The notes under the pieces are model-generated. The model did not search any database. It had not been told where the DNA came from and saw only the letters and a program-made list of their open reading frames with translations. Of a DNA stretch of 64,000 nucleotides, positions 1 to 11,472 are shown piece by piece. Source of the stretch: Cryptobacterium curtum DSM 15641 (GTDB lineage Bacteria > Actinomycetota > Coriobacteriia > Coriobacteriales > Eggerthellaceae); assembly GCF_000023845.1 (NCBI RefSeq), contig NC_013170.1, positions 1,218,501 to 1,282,500 of the forward strand, written 5' to 3'. Made by a program: the position numbers and the translations under genes. The first letter of the stretch is position 1, and each line of letters begins with the position of its first letter.

Positions 1-1
1 T

Positions 2-109
2 CACTCAAAACCACGTTACCTTATTGGATCTGGCGCAAAGCCACTGGCTTTCTTACATGCGGTGTTGCCCACCCGTGTGTTTGATCGGTTTATCAAGCGC
101 ATAATGTAA
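2..109 (+). CDS. C-terminal end of a short-chain dehydrogenase (partial)
   Basis: Frame 2 is open from the window edge to a TAA at 107-109 and gives 35 residues. They include KPRYLIGSGAKPLAFLHAVL and end in a basic FDRFIKRIM tail. This fits the C-terminus of classical SDR oxidoreductases, which often end in 'P.RY..G..A......LP.R..D'. The catalytic YxxxK and the NAD(P)-binding part lie outside the window, so the substrate cannot be named. It faces the antiporter gene, with a hairpin between them. The call rests on a short tail only. Confidence 0.5.
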   Translation, partial: HSKPRYLIGSGAKPLAFLHAVLPTRVFDRFIKRIM

Positions 110-123
110 CTGTCTGACCCTCA

Positions 124-160
124 AGCTACTTGGTTGTTCCTTTAGAGCAACTAAGTAGCT
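124..160. terminator. Hairpin between convergent genes
   Basis: Arms 124-136 and 148-160 pair over 13 positions, with one G-T pair on one strand, around an 11-base loop. It lies between the converging SDR and antiporter genes, so it may stop transcription from both sides. Neither side has a clear U-tract, which lowers confidence. Confidence 0.45.
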
Positions 161-204
161 AATTGACACTATAAATCGTACAAAAATCGAATAAATACCT
201 ACTA

Positions 205-2517
205 TTATTCTGTGTCGAGGCTCATCTGCAGTAGATGCACATTTTTACGCAGTTCACGCGCAACGTTATCAGTGATCTTGCCCTCGTTGCGCAGGTGTCT
301 GATCTCGTCAAGTTCAATATCGAGCACATAGGCATCAACCTGGTCGGCATACTTACGCGCTTGGCCAAACTGCTCAGCGAATGACGTACCCCCTACCTCA
401 GCAGGTTGGTCACCTGTAGAATCATTCAGCATGTCGGAAACGAGCGTTTGCCGTTGGCTGATGCGACTTTCAAGCGACTCAATCGCCGCACGATGTTCGT
501 TGATAAGCACCCGAGCCGCCGCAGCACGCGTATTGTTCTGTGCTCCTGCTGCCGTATCTGCTGGTGATTCTATTTCTGTTATCGTATCTGTCTGCACTTC
601 CGCTTTTTCTTGCGCATCTAGCTGCAATGTTGAGCCGCCTCTCGAATCGGACCCCACTTCTACAGCCGTTTTCGCATCCGCCCTCACTTCTGCTTTTAAA
701 TTGCCCGATGCCAATGAAGAAGAAGCGATAACCTCTTCCAGATAATCAATCGCAGCTTGTTCAAGTTCAATCGCATACAAACAGGCAATGTAGTACAGCT
801 GCTCATCGGAGCTATTCATCTCTTCGCCATAATGTTGACGACGACGCGCCGCGATTCCCAAGAGACCAATGATGACATGGACACGCGATCCCACCCGTGC
901 ACTCTGGGTATAGCCAATCGAGCGCCGAATACCATTGAACATGGCTTGATACGTAGTGCGCTCTTTAAAGCTCAGCGACGAATCCTCCTTGATGGAAGAC
1001 TCCAGTTCATTCATCATGGCGCGCTGCTTTTCGTGCACTTCGTCGTTGAGTTCTCGCAGCGCCGCTCCGCACTGATCGAGTTCCATGCGTTCGCGCACTA
1101 ACCGCGTACGATAGCGCATGATGGTCAAGCGCAAGGCGGGCGTGTATTCAGAATCCGCGTGCTCAACCTGCCAACTGCGCAACTTTTGAATCGTTCGTTC
1201 CAAAACCTCTATTGTTGCGCGCCGCAGGGCACGGTCATCGTCTGCCGCAGCGTCGTCATCCTTTGGAATCAGACGCGGTAAAGTGGTATCAGCAAGCAGC
1301 AGCGTCAGCAAAATAACGCCGGCAGCCAAAAAGATCAGAAAGTCGCGCGCAGGAAACAGCACTCCATTATCAAGCGTGTAGGGAATAGTAAAAATAATGG
1401 AGAGCGTAACGGCACCCTTAGGTCCCGCTATGGTCATCACCAGCGCGTTTTTTAAGGCGTTGCGAATATGTGTTATACCGCGTTCGCCGGTTTCTTCGTC
1501 GCGATGAATAAGCTCCATTGCTGCAATCCACAGAAAACGGCAGAGCACAACAAGGAAAGTGATACCAACAACAAGTCCTACCAGTTCAAAGAAGGAAAAA
1601 TCGCCGTTAAGTGTAGGGGATACCGCCTGCGGCAGCTGCATACCCAGCATCACGAAAATCACGCCGTTGATTAGAAAGACAATGACTTCCCAAAAGCTAT
1701 TCGACACCATGCTTTGTCGCGCCAAATCAGTTGAGACAAGGCGCGGTGAACGATCGCTCATAACAAGCCCTGCAGCCACCACTGCCAAGATGCCGCTGAC
1801 ATCAAGCGCTTCAGCCAGCAAAAACACAATAAACGGTGTGAATACTTCGTAAAGCACATGAACCGTTGTGTTCTCAACACCACTCCGTCGCAGAATTCGC
1901 GACGTAGCGGTTGCTATAAACCCGAAGAGAAGTCCCGCCACAATACCGCCAACGAACAACACTAAAAAGGTTCCACCGGCTTCGCTTGCTGAAAAAGCAC
2001 CAGTTGTTACTGCTGCAATAGCAAACTGGAATGACACGACGCCCGACGCATCATTGATGAGTGATTCGCCTGAAAGTAGCGTACTCTGGCGACGCGAAAG
2101 GTTGACCTGCGACCCCAAAGCACCAACAGCAGCAGCATCGGTTGGGCCAAGCGCGGCAGCCAAGGCAAAAGCCGCTGCCAGGGGTATCGAAGGGACAATC
2201 CAATTGAGGGTAAAACCCACCACTAGCACAGTGGCTAAAACTAAGCCGATAGCTAACGAAAGAATGGATCCTTTATTCGTCCACAGCGCACGAATATTCG
2301 CCTCGCGCGCTTCATTAAAGAGCAATGGCGCAATAAACAACACCAGAAATAGCTCCGACTCGATGTAGACCTCATTGACTGCAGGCAAAATAAGGGCAGC
2401 AATAAGACCGATAGCTATCTGAGCCAAAGGAAGCGATACGCGCCTAACCACCTGGTCGAGCACGGCAGAAAGAATCACGCACGCAAGCAGAATAAGAACA
2501 AGTTCAAAGGTTTCCAC
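205..2517 (-). CDS. CPA1-family Na+(K+)/H+ antiporter
   Basis: A membrane exchanger that moves Na+ or K+ against H+. Residues 1 to about 410 are strongly hydrophobic (about 12 segments) and carry the CPA1 motifs GPTDAAAVGALGS and SGESLINDASGVV, whose ND pair is the expected ion site. Residues 410-770 form a charged, helical cytoplasmic tail. Inside the tail, about residues 600-670 are low-complexity (Ala, Asp, Glu, Thr, Ser) and interrupt otherwise ordinary helices. The start is GTG at 2517, with AAAGGA just upstream. At 770 residues it is longer than minimal NhaP proteins because of the tail. Ion preference cannot be read from the sequence. Confidence 0.9.
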   Translation of the reverse strand: METFELVLILLACVILSAVLDQVVRRVSLPLAQIAIGLIAALILPAVNEVYIESELFLVLFIAPLLFNEAREANIRALWTNKGSILSLAIGLVLATVLVVGFTLNWIVPSIPLAAAFALAAALGPTDAAAVGALGSQVNLSRRQSTLLSGESLINDASGVVSFQFAIAAVTTGAFSASEAGGTFLVLFVGGIVAGLLFGFIATATSRILRRSGVENTTVHVLYEVFTPFIVFLLAEALDVSGILAVVAAGLVMSDRSPRLVSTDLARQSMVSNSFWEVIVFLINGVIFVMLGMQLPQAVSPTLNGDFSFFELVGLVVGITFLVVLCRFLWIAAMELIHRDEETGERGITHIRNALKNALVMTIAGPKGAVTLSIIFTIPYTLDNGVLFPARDFLIFLAAGVILLTLLLADTTLPRLIPKDDDAAADDDRALRRATIEVLERTIQKLRSWQVEHADSEYTPALRLTIMRYRTRLVRERMELDQCGAALRELNDEVHEKQRAMMNELESSIKEDSSLSFKERTTYQAMFNGIRRSIGYTQSARVGSRVHVIIGLLGIAARRRQHYGEEMNSSDEQLYYIACLYAIELEQAAIDYLEEVIASSSLASGNLKAEVRADAKTAVEVGSDSRGGSTLQLDAQEKAEVQTDTITEIESPADTAAGAQNNTRAAAARVLINEHRAAIESLESRISQRQTLVSDMLNDSTGDQPAEVGGTSFAEQFGQARKYADQVDAYVLDIELDEIRHLRNEGKITDNVARELRKNVHLLQMSLDTE

Positions 2518-2607
2518 AGATATCCTTTCGCGAAAGCCGCTTTATTCTGCCGTATTCATCGGTATGCGCGCAATCCACTGCTGCACGGGAACAAAATAAC
2601 TACTGCC

Positions 2608-3519
2608 CTATCCTTCTCGTGAGTCCTCGTATGGGATTCTAAACTGCTGCAACAGCTTCTTGAAATTATCCTGAGCACTAAGTGCCGTGCCTTCAAGATA
2701 TCCCGGTTCACGACGGTATTCTGCAAGACCCCGATAGTAGAAGGTTTTAATATCGTCGGTAATGATAAAAGGCACCACGTTATGCTTGAGACATTCCTTT
2801 AACATGATGAGCCTTCCAATACGCCCGTTTCCATCTTGAAAAGGGTGAATACGTTCGAAGCGCCAGTGAAACTCTAAGATATCGCCTATGCCCATTTGAT
2901 CCTGAGCCTCATACCAATCAAGAAGATCAGCCATAGACTCCGCCACTTTTTCGGGTTCTGTGGTCATAACACCACCAACCTCGTTAGGAAGCTGCTTATA
3001 GTCGCCCACAGCGAACCATTCGCGCGTCGCATCCTTGGTTCCGGTCTTGAGCATAAGGTGAAGCCGCTTAATGTATGCCTGAGTCAGCTGCTTACCCGCC
3101 GTGTCTATAATGTAATCAATGCAGTTGAAGTGGTTTACCGTTTCTATTACATCATCGACGTTCACCACACCTTCTTGCGCGCCGATAGTTCTGGTTTCGA
3201 ATATAAGGCGCGTTTGGTCGTGCGTGAGCTTACTACCTTCGATGTGATTAGAGTTATAGGTCAAATCTATTTGCAGGCGGTGATAGATACCACCCGGCAT
3301 CCCCGCGTCTTTTTCGTCGCGCAACACCTGTAAAAAGCCACGTTGCTTTAATTTTTCCGACAGCATCCTACTCGGTTTTTCTGCATCGGCAGGGATATTC
3401 CAGGTTTTGCCAGTAATAAAAGCTCCAGGCACGCGCCCCTGAGCGCAGTAGTTGCGCACCGATCGTTCCGATATGCCCCACATATCAGCCGCCTGCTTCA
3501 CTGAAACGAAATCCTGCAT
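2608..3519 (-). CDS. Fic-domain protein with N-terminal helix-turn-helix
   Basis: A probable AMP-transferase (or related nucleotide-transfer enzyme). Residues 1-50 resemble an excisionase/MerR-type helix-turn-helix (SVKQAADMWGISERSVRNYC). The Fic core follows, with the complete active motif HPFQDGNGRIGR near residue 220. Upstream, SNHIEGS near residue 95 matches the (S/T)xxxE(G/N) inhibitory helix, so this is a class II, self-inhibited Fic protein in which the Glu blocks the ATP site until released. No antitoxin-like partner gene adjoins it. Inverted repeats in its promoter region could be the site for its own HTH. The target is unknown. Confidence 0.88.
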   Translation of the reverse strand: MQDFVSVKQAADMWGISERSVRNYCAQGRVPGAFITGKTWNIPADAEKPSRMLSEKLKQRGFLQVLRDEKDAGMPGGIYHRLQIDLTYNSNHIEGSKLTHDQTRLIFETRTIGAQEGVVNVDDVIETVNHFNCIDYIIDTAGKQLTQAYIKRLHLMLKTGTKDATREWFAVGDYKQLPNEVGGVMTTEPEKVAESMADLLDWYEAQDQMGIGDILEFHWRFERIHPFQDGNGRIGRLIMLKECLKHNVVPFIITDDIKTFYYRGLAEYRREPGYLEGTALSAQDNFKKLLQQFRIPYEDSREG

Positions 3520-3536
3520 CGTTGTTTGTTTCCTCT

Positions 3537-3599
3537 ATCGGCAATTATTATTTAAATTATATACCTATTTTTCGTATTATATTGCCGATGAGGTATATA
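3537..3599. promoter_or_regulatory. Inverted repeats upstream of the Fic gene
   Basis: Two perfect 9-bp inverted repeats interlock in an AT-rich stretch. ATCGGCAAT (3537-3545) pairs with ATTGCCGAT (3581-3589), and TATATACCT (3558-3566) pairs with AGGTATATA (3591-3599). Two TATAAT hexamers occur on the minus strand here. The region is the natural place for a fic promoter and operator. Autoregulation by the Fic protein's own HTH is an inference. Confidence 0.45.
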
Positions 3600-3709
3600 C
3601 TTGCCTGCCTCTGTCAGATACAGGAAACCTTTGGGTTTTGTAAGGGCAGCTCAATCAGATTTTGCTCTCGTTTTGATTAGAAAATCTTTGCTTAGGCTTG
3701 AGGGGTTAA

Positions 3710-3753
3710 AGGACAAAAAATAACACAGCTGGAGTTTAAAACCCCAGCTGTGT
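3710..3753 (-). terminator. Rho-independent terminator of the LPxTG adhesin
   Basis: A 10-bp perfect stem (ACACAGCTGG at 3723-3732 with its complement at 3744-3753) has an 11-base loop. Read on the minus strand it is followed by TTATTTTTTG. It lies 32 bases past the adhesin stop. Confidence 0.85.
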
Positions 3754-3785
3754 CGTTCTTCTATTTCGTTAGGAAGATATACCTA

Positions 3786-6307
<2,522 letters not shown>

Positions 6308-6466
6308 ATCTTCCCTCTAAAACAAAAAACAAGACTATATGAAAGTTTAAAGTAACTTTTCTGATTTAGGAATAGCTTTTGCCACCGCATTGCTCTTCCC
6401 ATACAGAAAACACGAAATGTACTACCAGTCAATTTGCGCTATATAGCCGGTTGCGTAGCCGTGCTG

Positions 6467-8137
6467 CTATCTCTCAGCAGCACTCGCACGTTCAAGTGCT
6501 TCCACAACCTGCGGAATACTCTCAATCGAGATCATCGTGTAATTCATGACAAACCAGGCTGTCGAAGTACTTTCATTGGTTATTTCAGCATCATCATTAA
6601 TTGCTGCAATGTCTTCGCTGATCAGTGATGATATGCCAAGATTAAACCGGCTAAGCGGATCAAGTAATATTCCCTGTTCGCTTGCCGATTGCGCAAATGC
6701 TTCTTCATTAACTCTGGTAATACCCATAAGAAAATTGATGCCCGCATCAAGCGATTTCAACCGAAGTCGCGGCGCAATAGATGAAGCGCGCAAGGCCGAA
6801 ACCAGCGCATCTTGCACGGTGCGATAACGCGCACGCAGACGATTTATATGACGCTCGAACGCACCACTTTCCATAAAATGCGCGAGCACCAATTGATCAA
6901 GGGCGCCAACCGTACATGCGTAAAAACCGAGCTGATCATGATAGCGCTGCATCCAATGCACCGGCAGAACCGCATATCCAATACGTAATCCTGCCCCCAA
7001 CGTCTTGGCAAAGGTGTTCAGATAAATAACCTGCCCAAGCGTATCGATACTCGCAAGAGTTGGCAGTGGACGACCCGCCAAGCGAAACTCGCAATCGTAA
7101 TCGTCCTCGATAATTAATCGATGCGCATCTTGAGCTGCCCATGAAAGTAAATCATAGCGTGCAGCAATTCCCATAGCCTGCCCCGTTGGAAACTGATGCG
7201 AAGGCATCACATGCGCGGTATCGCAGGTGCTCGCCCGTAAAGCGGAAAGGCTCATACCTTCTTCAGTTAATGGCAGTGGCTGCGTATGTACACCCATAGC
7301 CTTATAAATATGCTGCAGACGCGGATATCCCGGTGTTTCAAGAGCTATTTCTCGGTCGCGACCTGTCAACTGCACGATCAGCTGGTACAGATATTGCGAA
7401 CCTGCAGCAATCAATATCTGATTGGGATCAACGTCCATCCCTCGAAATCCTCGGAGGTGCGCACAGATCGCCTGACGAAGACGATGTGATCCTTGTCCTG
7501 ATGAGGCTGCCAATAGGCTGTTTGCCCCTTCTTCGGACAGTACCGCTCGGGTCGCCTGTGCCCACCCTTCGTATGGCAATGTACCAGCCCCTGCTGCATT
7601 GCCGCAAAAATCAGCGAGTGGCACCGCTGAATACTTTTGGTCGTTTGCGCTGCTGGGAGTGTTTGCGTTTGCGGTATCAATAACGCTCGCAATATTGAAG
7701 GGGCTTGCCGTACTACTGGAATGCGCACTACCAATGAAATTGGTAGCATTGATGGAACTGGCAGTACCACCATAAGCATCCGACCAGTTGTTGCCATTCA
7801 GAAACACCGGTGTTTCTGAATGCGTTGATATATGTGTTGGCGCATGTGTTGCCGACGTCGCTAGCCTTCCACCAATCCGCGGCGCAAGTCCCTTGGGTAT
7901 ATCGCAGACATAGTATCCCCGCCGCTCTCGCGCCTGTACATATCCTTCGGCCACCAGCTGGCGATACGCGCCTTCCACCGTAATAATGCTAATACCTAAA
8001 TGGTCAGCAAGGCTTCGTTTGGATGGTAGCCGCTCGTCAGCAGCAATAATTCCCCGCACAATGTCGTCACGGATGCAGCGATACAGAAAATCGTACAACG
8101 GCAGCTCGCCGCGCTGTCCCATGTCATACGTGAGCAT
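6467..8137 (-). CDS. pdxR: PdxR, MocR/GntR-type regulator of vitamin B6 synthesis
   Basis: A GntR winged helix (about residues 5-75, LPSKRSLADHLGISIITVE) is fused to an aminotransferase-like domain (about 170-550) with the PLP-lysine region NTFAKTLGAGLRIGY. MocR proteins of this type sense PLP. Its position divergent from pdxS-pdxT marks it as PdxR, an activator of that operon in other Gram-positive bacteria. A long Ser/Thr/Asn/Ala-rich linker (about residues 95-180) joins the domains and is longer than usual. ATG 8137 was chosen because AAGGT lies six bases upstream. A TTG at 8173 would add 12 residues and has no better ribosome site. Confidence 0.88.
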   Translation of the reverse strand: MLTYDMGQRGELPLYDFLYRCIRDDIVRGIIAADERLPSKRSLADHLGISIITVEGAYRQLVAEGYVQARERRGYYVCDIPKGLAPRIGGRLATSATHAPTHISTHSETPVFLNGNNWSDAYGGTASSINATNFIGSAHSSSTASPFNIASVIDTANANTPSSANDQKYSAVPLADFCGNAAGAGTLPYEGWAQATRAVLSEEGANSLLAASSGQGSHRLRQAICAHLRGFRGMDVDPNQILIAAGSQYLYQLIVQLTGRDREIALETPGYPRLQHIYKAMGVHTQPLPLTEEGMSLSALRASTCDTAHVMPSHQFPTGQAMGIAARYDLLSWAAQDAHRLIIEDDYDCEFRLAGRPLPTLASIDTLGQVIYLNTFAKTLGAGLRIGYAVLPVHWMQRYHDQLGFYACTVGALDQLVLAHFMESGAFERHINRLRARYRTVQDALVSALRASSIAPRLRLKSLDAGINFLMGITRVNEEAFAQSASEQGILLDPLSRFNLGISSLISEDIAAINDDAEITNESTSTAWFVMNYTMISIESIPQVVEALERASAAER

Positions 8138-8298
8138 CTTGACCTTACTCTGGTTATATTCTGACCTTATCAATATATCTTATTTTGGAAGTATCAACCA
8201 TACCAGATTGCCAGTAACCTGTTCATTTATAGAAAAGCGTCACTCCAATGACACGCCAGTCAAAGGGAAACGCACATTTGACTGGTGCTGAAAGCGAT

Positions 8299-8383
8299 GC
8301 ACTCGAATTGGGACCCCAATTTAGTTGGCGCCCAAGACGCACTCGAATTGGAGCCGGCGCCAAAACCTGCGCACTCTAATTAG
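8299..8383 (+). promoter_or_regulatory. Candidate PdxR operator repeats upstream of pdxS
   Basis: Three direct repeats of GCACTC(G/T)AATT(G/A)G start at 8299, 8339 and 8371; the first two are identical over 13 bases. The first is part of a palindrome, AATTGGG-AC-CCCAATT (8305-8320). Regulators of the MocR family commonly bind paired direct repeats between the divergent genes, so these are the best operator candidates. The function is inferred from position and symmetry. Confidence 0.6.
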
Positions 8384-8436
8384 CGGCTTCATTTGGGCGA
8401 CGCTAATAGAGCTCCTATAAGTAAGAAAGGCACACC

Positions 8437-9312
8437 ATGGACAACAAGCGTTACGGACTGAACAAGCAACTGGCCCAGATGCTCAAAGGCGGCGTCATTA
8501 TGGACGTAACGACCCCCGAACAAGCACATATCGCTGAAGAAGCAGGAGCCTGTGCAGTCATGGCACTTGAACGTATTCCTGCTGATATTCGCGCAGCAGG
8601 TGGCGTGTCACGCATGAGTGATCCCAAAATGATCAAGGGGATACAGCAAGCAGTCAGTATCCCGGTGATGGCAAAATGCCGCATTGGTCATTTTGTCGAA
8701 GCGCAGATTCTTGAAGCTATAGAAATCGACTACATCGACGAATCCGAGGTGCTCTCCCCTGCTGACGACGTGTATCACATCGACAAGACTGCCTTTTCAG
8801 TGCCGTTTGTTTGCGGCGCACGCAACTTAGGCGAAGCGCTCAGACGTATTGCTGAGGGTGCCACAATGATCCGCACGAAAGGTGAACCGGGCACGGGCGA
8901 TGTTGTACAGGCCGTTACGCACATGCGCCTTATCCAAGCGCAAATTCATCAGGTAGCAAGCCTGCGTGAAGATGAACTCTTCGAAGAAGCAAAACGCTTA
9001 CAAGTACCCGTTGATTTACTGCGCACAGTCCACGATAGTGGAGCGCTACCTGTAGTGAATTTTGCGGCTGGTGGCGTAGCAACTCCAGCAGACGCAGCCC
9101 TTATGATGCAGCTGGGCGCTGAAGGTGTATTTGTTGGGTCGGGTATCTTCAAATCGGGTAACCCCGCCAAACGTGCACAAGCCATTGTAAAGGCTGTTGC
9201 CAACTATAAAGATGCCTCTCTGATTGCTTCACTTTCTGAAGACTTGGGCGAAGCCATGGTGGGCATCAACGAACAGGAAATCGAATTACTTATGGCCGAA
9301 CGAGGCAAGTAA
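8437..9312 (+). CDS. pdxS: PdxS, pyridoxal 5'-phosphate synthase lyase subunit
   Basis: Builds PLP from ribose 5-phosphate, glyceraldehyde 3-phosphate and ammonia supplied by PdxT. At 291 residues it has family length. Visible marks are the N-terminal [19 protein letters not shown], the lysine-bearing [16 protein letters not shown], the phosphate-binding [11 protein letters not shown] and the C-terminal [10 protein letters not shown]. An AGAAAGG ribosome site precedes the ATG. pdxT follows after two bases, so the two are co-transcribed and probably made in step for the 12:12 complex. Confidence 0.97.
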   Translation: MDNKRYGLNKQLAQMLKGGVIMDVTTPEQAHIAEEAGACAVMALERIPADIRAAGGVSRMSDPKMIKGIQQAVSIPVMAKCRIGHFVEAQILEAIEIDYIDESEVLSPADDVYHIDKTAFSVPFVCGARNLGEALRRIAEGATMIRTKGEPGTGDVVQAVTHMRLIQAQIHQVASLREDELFEEAKRLQVPVDLLRTVHDSGALPVVNFAAGGVATPADAALMMQLGAEGVFVGSGIFKSGNPAKRAQAIVKAVANYKDASLIASLSEDLGEAMVGINEQEIELLMAERGK

Positions 9313-9314
9313 GT

Positions 9315-9890
9315 ATGACTGCTCAGAAGAAAGCCGGCGCCGGCATTGTTGTCGGCGTCCTTGCTGTGCAAGGTGCTTTTATCGAGCACGAACGACGCCT
9401 TGAAGCCCTTGGTGCAACCTGTATTGAACTGCGCCGCGGAAGCGATGTACACCGCAATTTTGATTGCCTCGTGCTTCCCGGTGGCGAAAGTACGGTGCAA
9501 TCAAAACTGCTACATGAACTCGATATGTTCGATACGCTCGAAGAATATATAGAAAACGGTATGCCCACCCTAGGCACGTGTGCCGGCATGATTTTACTAG
9601 CACACTCAAGCGAGATCGAAGGGTTTGATACTCTTCCTATAACTATCAAACGTAACGCATACGGACGTCAGCTGGGCAGTTTTACTGCATGCAGCGACCA
9701 AGGAGCGCCGCTCACGTTTATCCGCGCGCCACGTATTAGCAGTATGGATACCGGTGTTGAAGTGCTCGCCAGCTATAACAACTATCCTGTCGCGGTGCGC
9801 TTTGCCAACCAACTTGCCTGCGCGTTTCATCCAGAGCTTGACGACGATCCGTGGCTGCACAAACTGTTGCTCTCACTTGCGCGAAAGTAA
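9315..9890 (+). CDS. pdxT: PdxT, glutaminase subunit of PLP synthase
   Basis: A class I glutamine amidotransferase that frees ammonia from glutamine for PdxS. It shows VGVLAVQGAFIEHE at the start, the oxyanion loop GGESTV, the nucleophile cysteine in LGTCAGMI, and the His-x-Glu pair in AFHPEL near the end. At 191 residues it is of normal length. It starts two bases after pdxS. Confidence 0.97.
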   Translation: MTAQKKAGAGIVVGVLAVQGAFIEHERRLEALGATCIELRRGSDVHRNFDCLVLPGGESTVQSKLLHELDMFDTLEEYIENGMPTLGTCAGMILLAHSSEIEGFDTLPITIKRNAYGRQLGSFTACSDQGAPLTFIRAPRISSMDTGVEVLASYNNYPVAVRFANQLACAFHPELDDDPWLHKLLLSLARK

Positions 9891-10056
9891 TAAGACGAGC
9901 TTCATTACACGGCTTTGAGCTTCGTTCTACGCTTTTGTTACTCACCCTTGCTGTGCACTGTCGTTACGCGGGTTTACTACACGGTTTCGTCGTATGCAAT
10001 GGTGTTGCTCAGTTTCACTCACGATGCATTGTGCGCGATGTTATTGCTCAGTTTTG

Positions 10057-11472
10057 TTACATAGTTTCACTGCGCGGCGCGCGCACCATGTCGTGAGCAC
10101 AAAGCGGAAACGGCACTCGCATGGTATAGACATCCATGATGCGGTTGGCTTCTTCAACCTGCGCTCGCGCAGGGCGGGCCAAATCAAGTAACCCTGAAGC
10201 AATCAAGCGCTCGGCAAAAGTATGTGCCGAAGCAGCTACGTTCGCATCAAGGTGATTGGTCAGTGGGTCAGACAAGCCAGCGGCACGCGCAGCATCAACT
10301 TCAGAACACCCAAGACGCGGCACCCAGTGGATGTCCTCGGCATGAAATGTCCGCACCGGTTGACCGGGAGAGAGTACTTCAAGCTGCGCATTATGAGTAA
10401 AGCGATTGCGCGCTAAGCCCCACGCACACCACGATCCATCTGGTTCTGCCTTACAGGTGAGCACTTCAAATACCCAGTCATACGGACGAACATAGTCATC
10501 TGTTTCAGGTGTTTGGTGTGCTGGACCAAAATAGAATCCTGTACCATAGGGCCGATGTGAAACCGTTTCCAGTTCACCTTCCCAGTCAGATGGATCAGCT
10601 CCATCAAGTACCTGTCGATACGCATTAACGACGCACGCCACATAGAACGCCTTTTTGTTGCGCCCTTCAATCTTGATGGAATTAATACCCGCCTGGCGCA
10701 TATCATCCACGTGAGCCAGCATATTCAAATCCTGCGCATTTAATAGATAGCTACCCCGGTCGTCCTCTTCCACGCTGAAGAATTTGCCGGGTCGCTTTTC
10801 TTCTTGCAGCGAGTATTTCCAACGACAGGGCTGCGCACAATTACCTGTTACACCACTGCGCCCTGTCATATAATCGCTGATCAAACACCTACCCGATGTT
10901 GCCATACACTGTGCACCATGCGCAAAGGCTTCTATTTCTAAATCGCTGGGAAGTTCTGTCCGGAGCCGCGCAATGGCATCAAGGCTCATTTCGCGCGCAC
11001 AGACAATGCGGCGTGCTCCCAGTTCATACCAGGTTAACGCCGAGGGAACATTCGAAACTGATGCCTGCGTACTCACATGCACTGCGAGATCCGGCGCCTG
11101 TTGACGTACTATCCTCAGTGCGCCCAAATCGCCCACAATAACCGCATCAACCTGTGCTGACGCAAGCGAGTGAACATAGTGCGCCAGTTCCGCCAAGTCA
11201 CCGTCGTACATCTGCACATTGAGGGTCACGTGAACCGCAACATTCGCCTGGTGGGCGCACTCAACAACCTGCGGTATTTCATCGAGAGAAAAGTTATTCG
11301 CCCGTGCCCGCATGCCAAACCGGTCAGCTGCCAAATACACTGCATCGGCGCCAAACCGAATCGCGTAATGCAGCTGTTCCCACCCACCAGCTGGAGCAAG
11401 TAGTTCGCACTTCTCACATTCACGTTTATCAACCGCTGACGAGATAGCTAAATTATTTGCGGTCGAGCTCAT
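10057..11472 (-). CDS. U32-family protein, TrhP-like tRNA hydroxylation factor
   Basis: A peptidase-U32-family protein. Its central signature FAHGAQCMATSGRC, followed by GNCAQPCRWKYSL, is the cysteine-rich motif of the YegQ/TrhP group, which installs 5-hydroxyuridine at wobble position 34 of tRNA with prephenate as helper. KIEGRNKKAFYV follows as expected. ATG 11472 overlaps the stop of the HAD gene as ATGA, so translational coupling is likely. An ATG at 11496 would add eight residues. The exact member (TrhP, RlhA or a protease-like form) cannot be settled by eye, though the motif order favours TrhP. Confidence 0.8.
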   Translation of the reverse strand: MSSTANNLAISSAVDKRECEKCELLAPAGGWEQLHYAIRFGADAVYLAADRFGMRARANNFSLDEIPQVVECAHQANVAVHVTLNVQMYDGDLAELAHYVHSLASAQVDAVIVGDLGALRIVRQQAPDLAVHVSTQASVSNVPSALTWYELGARRIVCAREMSLDAIARLRTELPSDLEIEAFAHGAQCMATSGRCLISDYMTGRSGVTGNCAQPCRWKYSLQEEKRPGKFFSVEEDDRGSYLLNAQDLNMLAHVDDMRQAGINSIKIEGRNKKAFYVACVVNAYRQVLDGADPSDWEGELETVSHRPYGTGFYFGPAHQTPETDDYVRPYDWVFEVLTCKAEPDGSWCAWGLARNRFTHNAQLEVLSPGQPVRTFHAEDIHWVPRLGCSEVDAARAAGLSDPLTNHLDANVAASAHTFAERLIASGLLDLARPARAQVEEANRIMDVYTMRVPFPLCAHDMVRAPRSETM

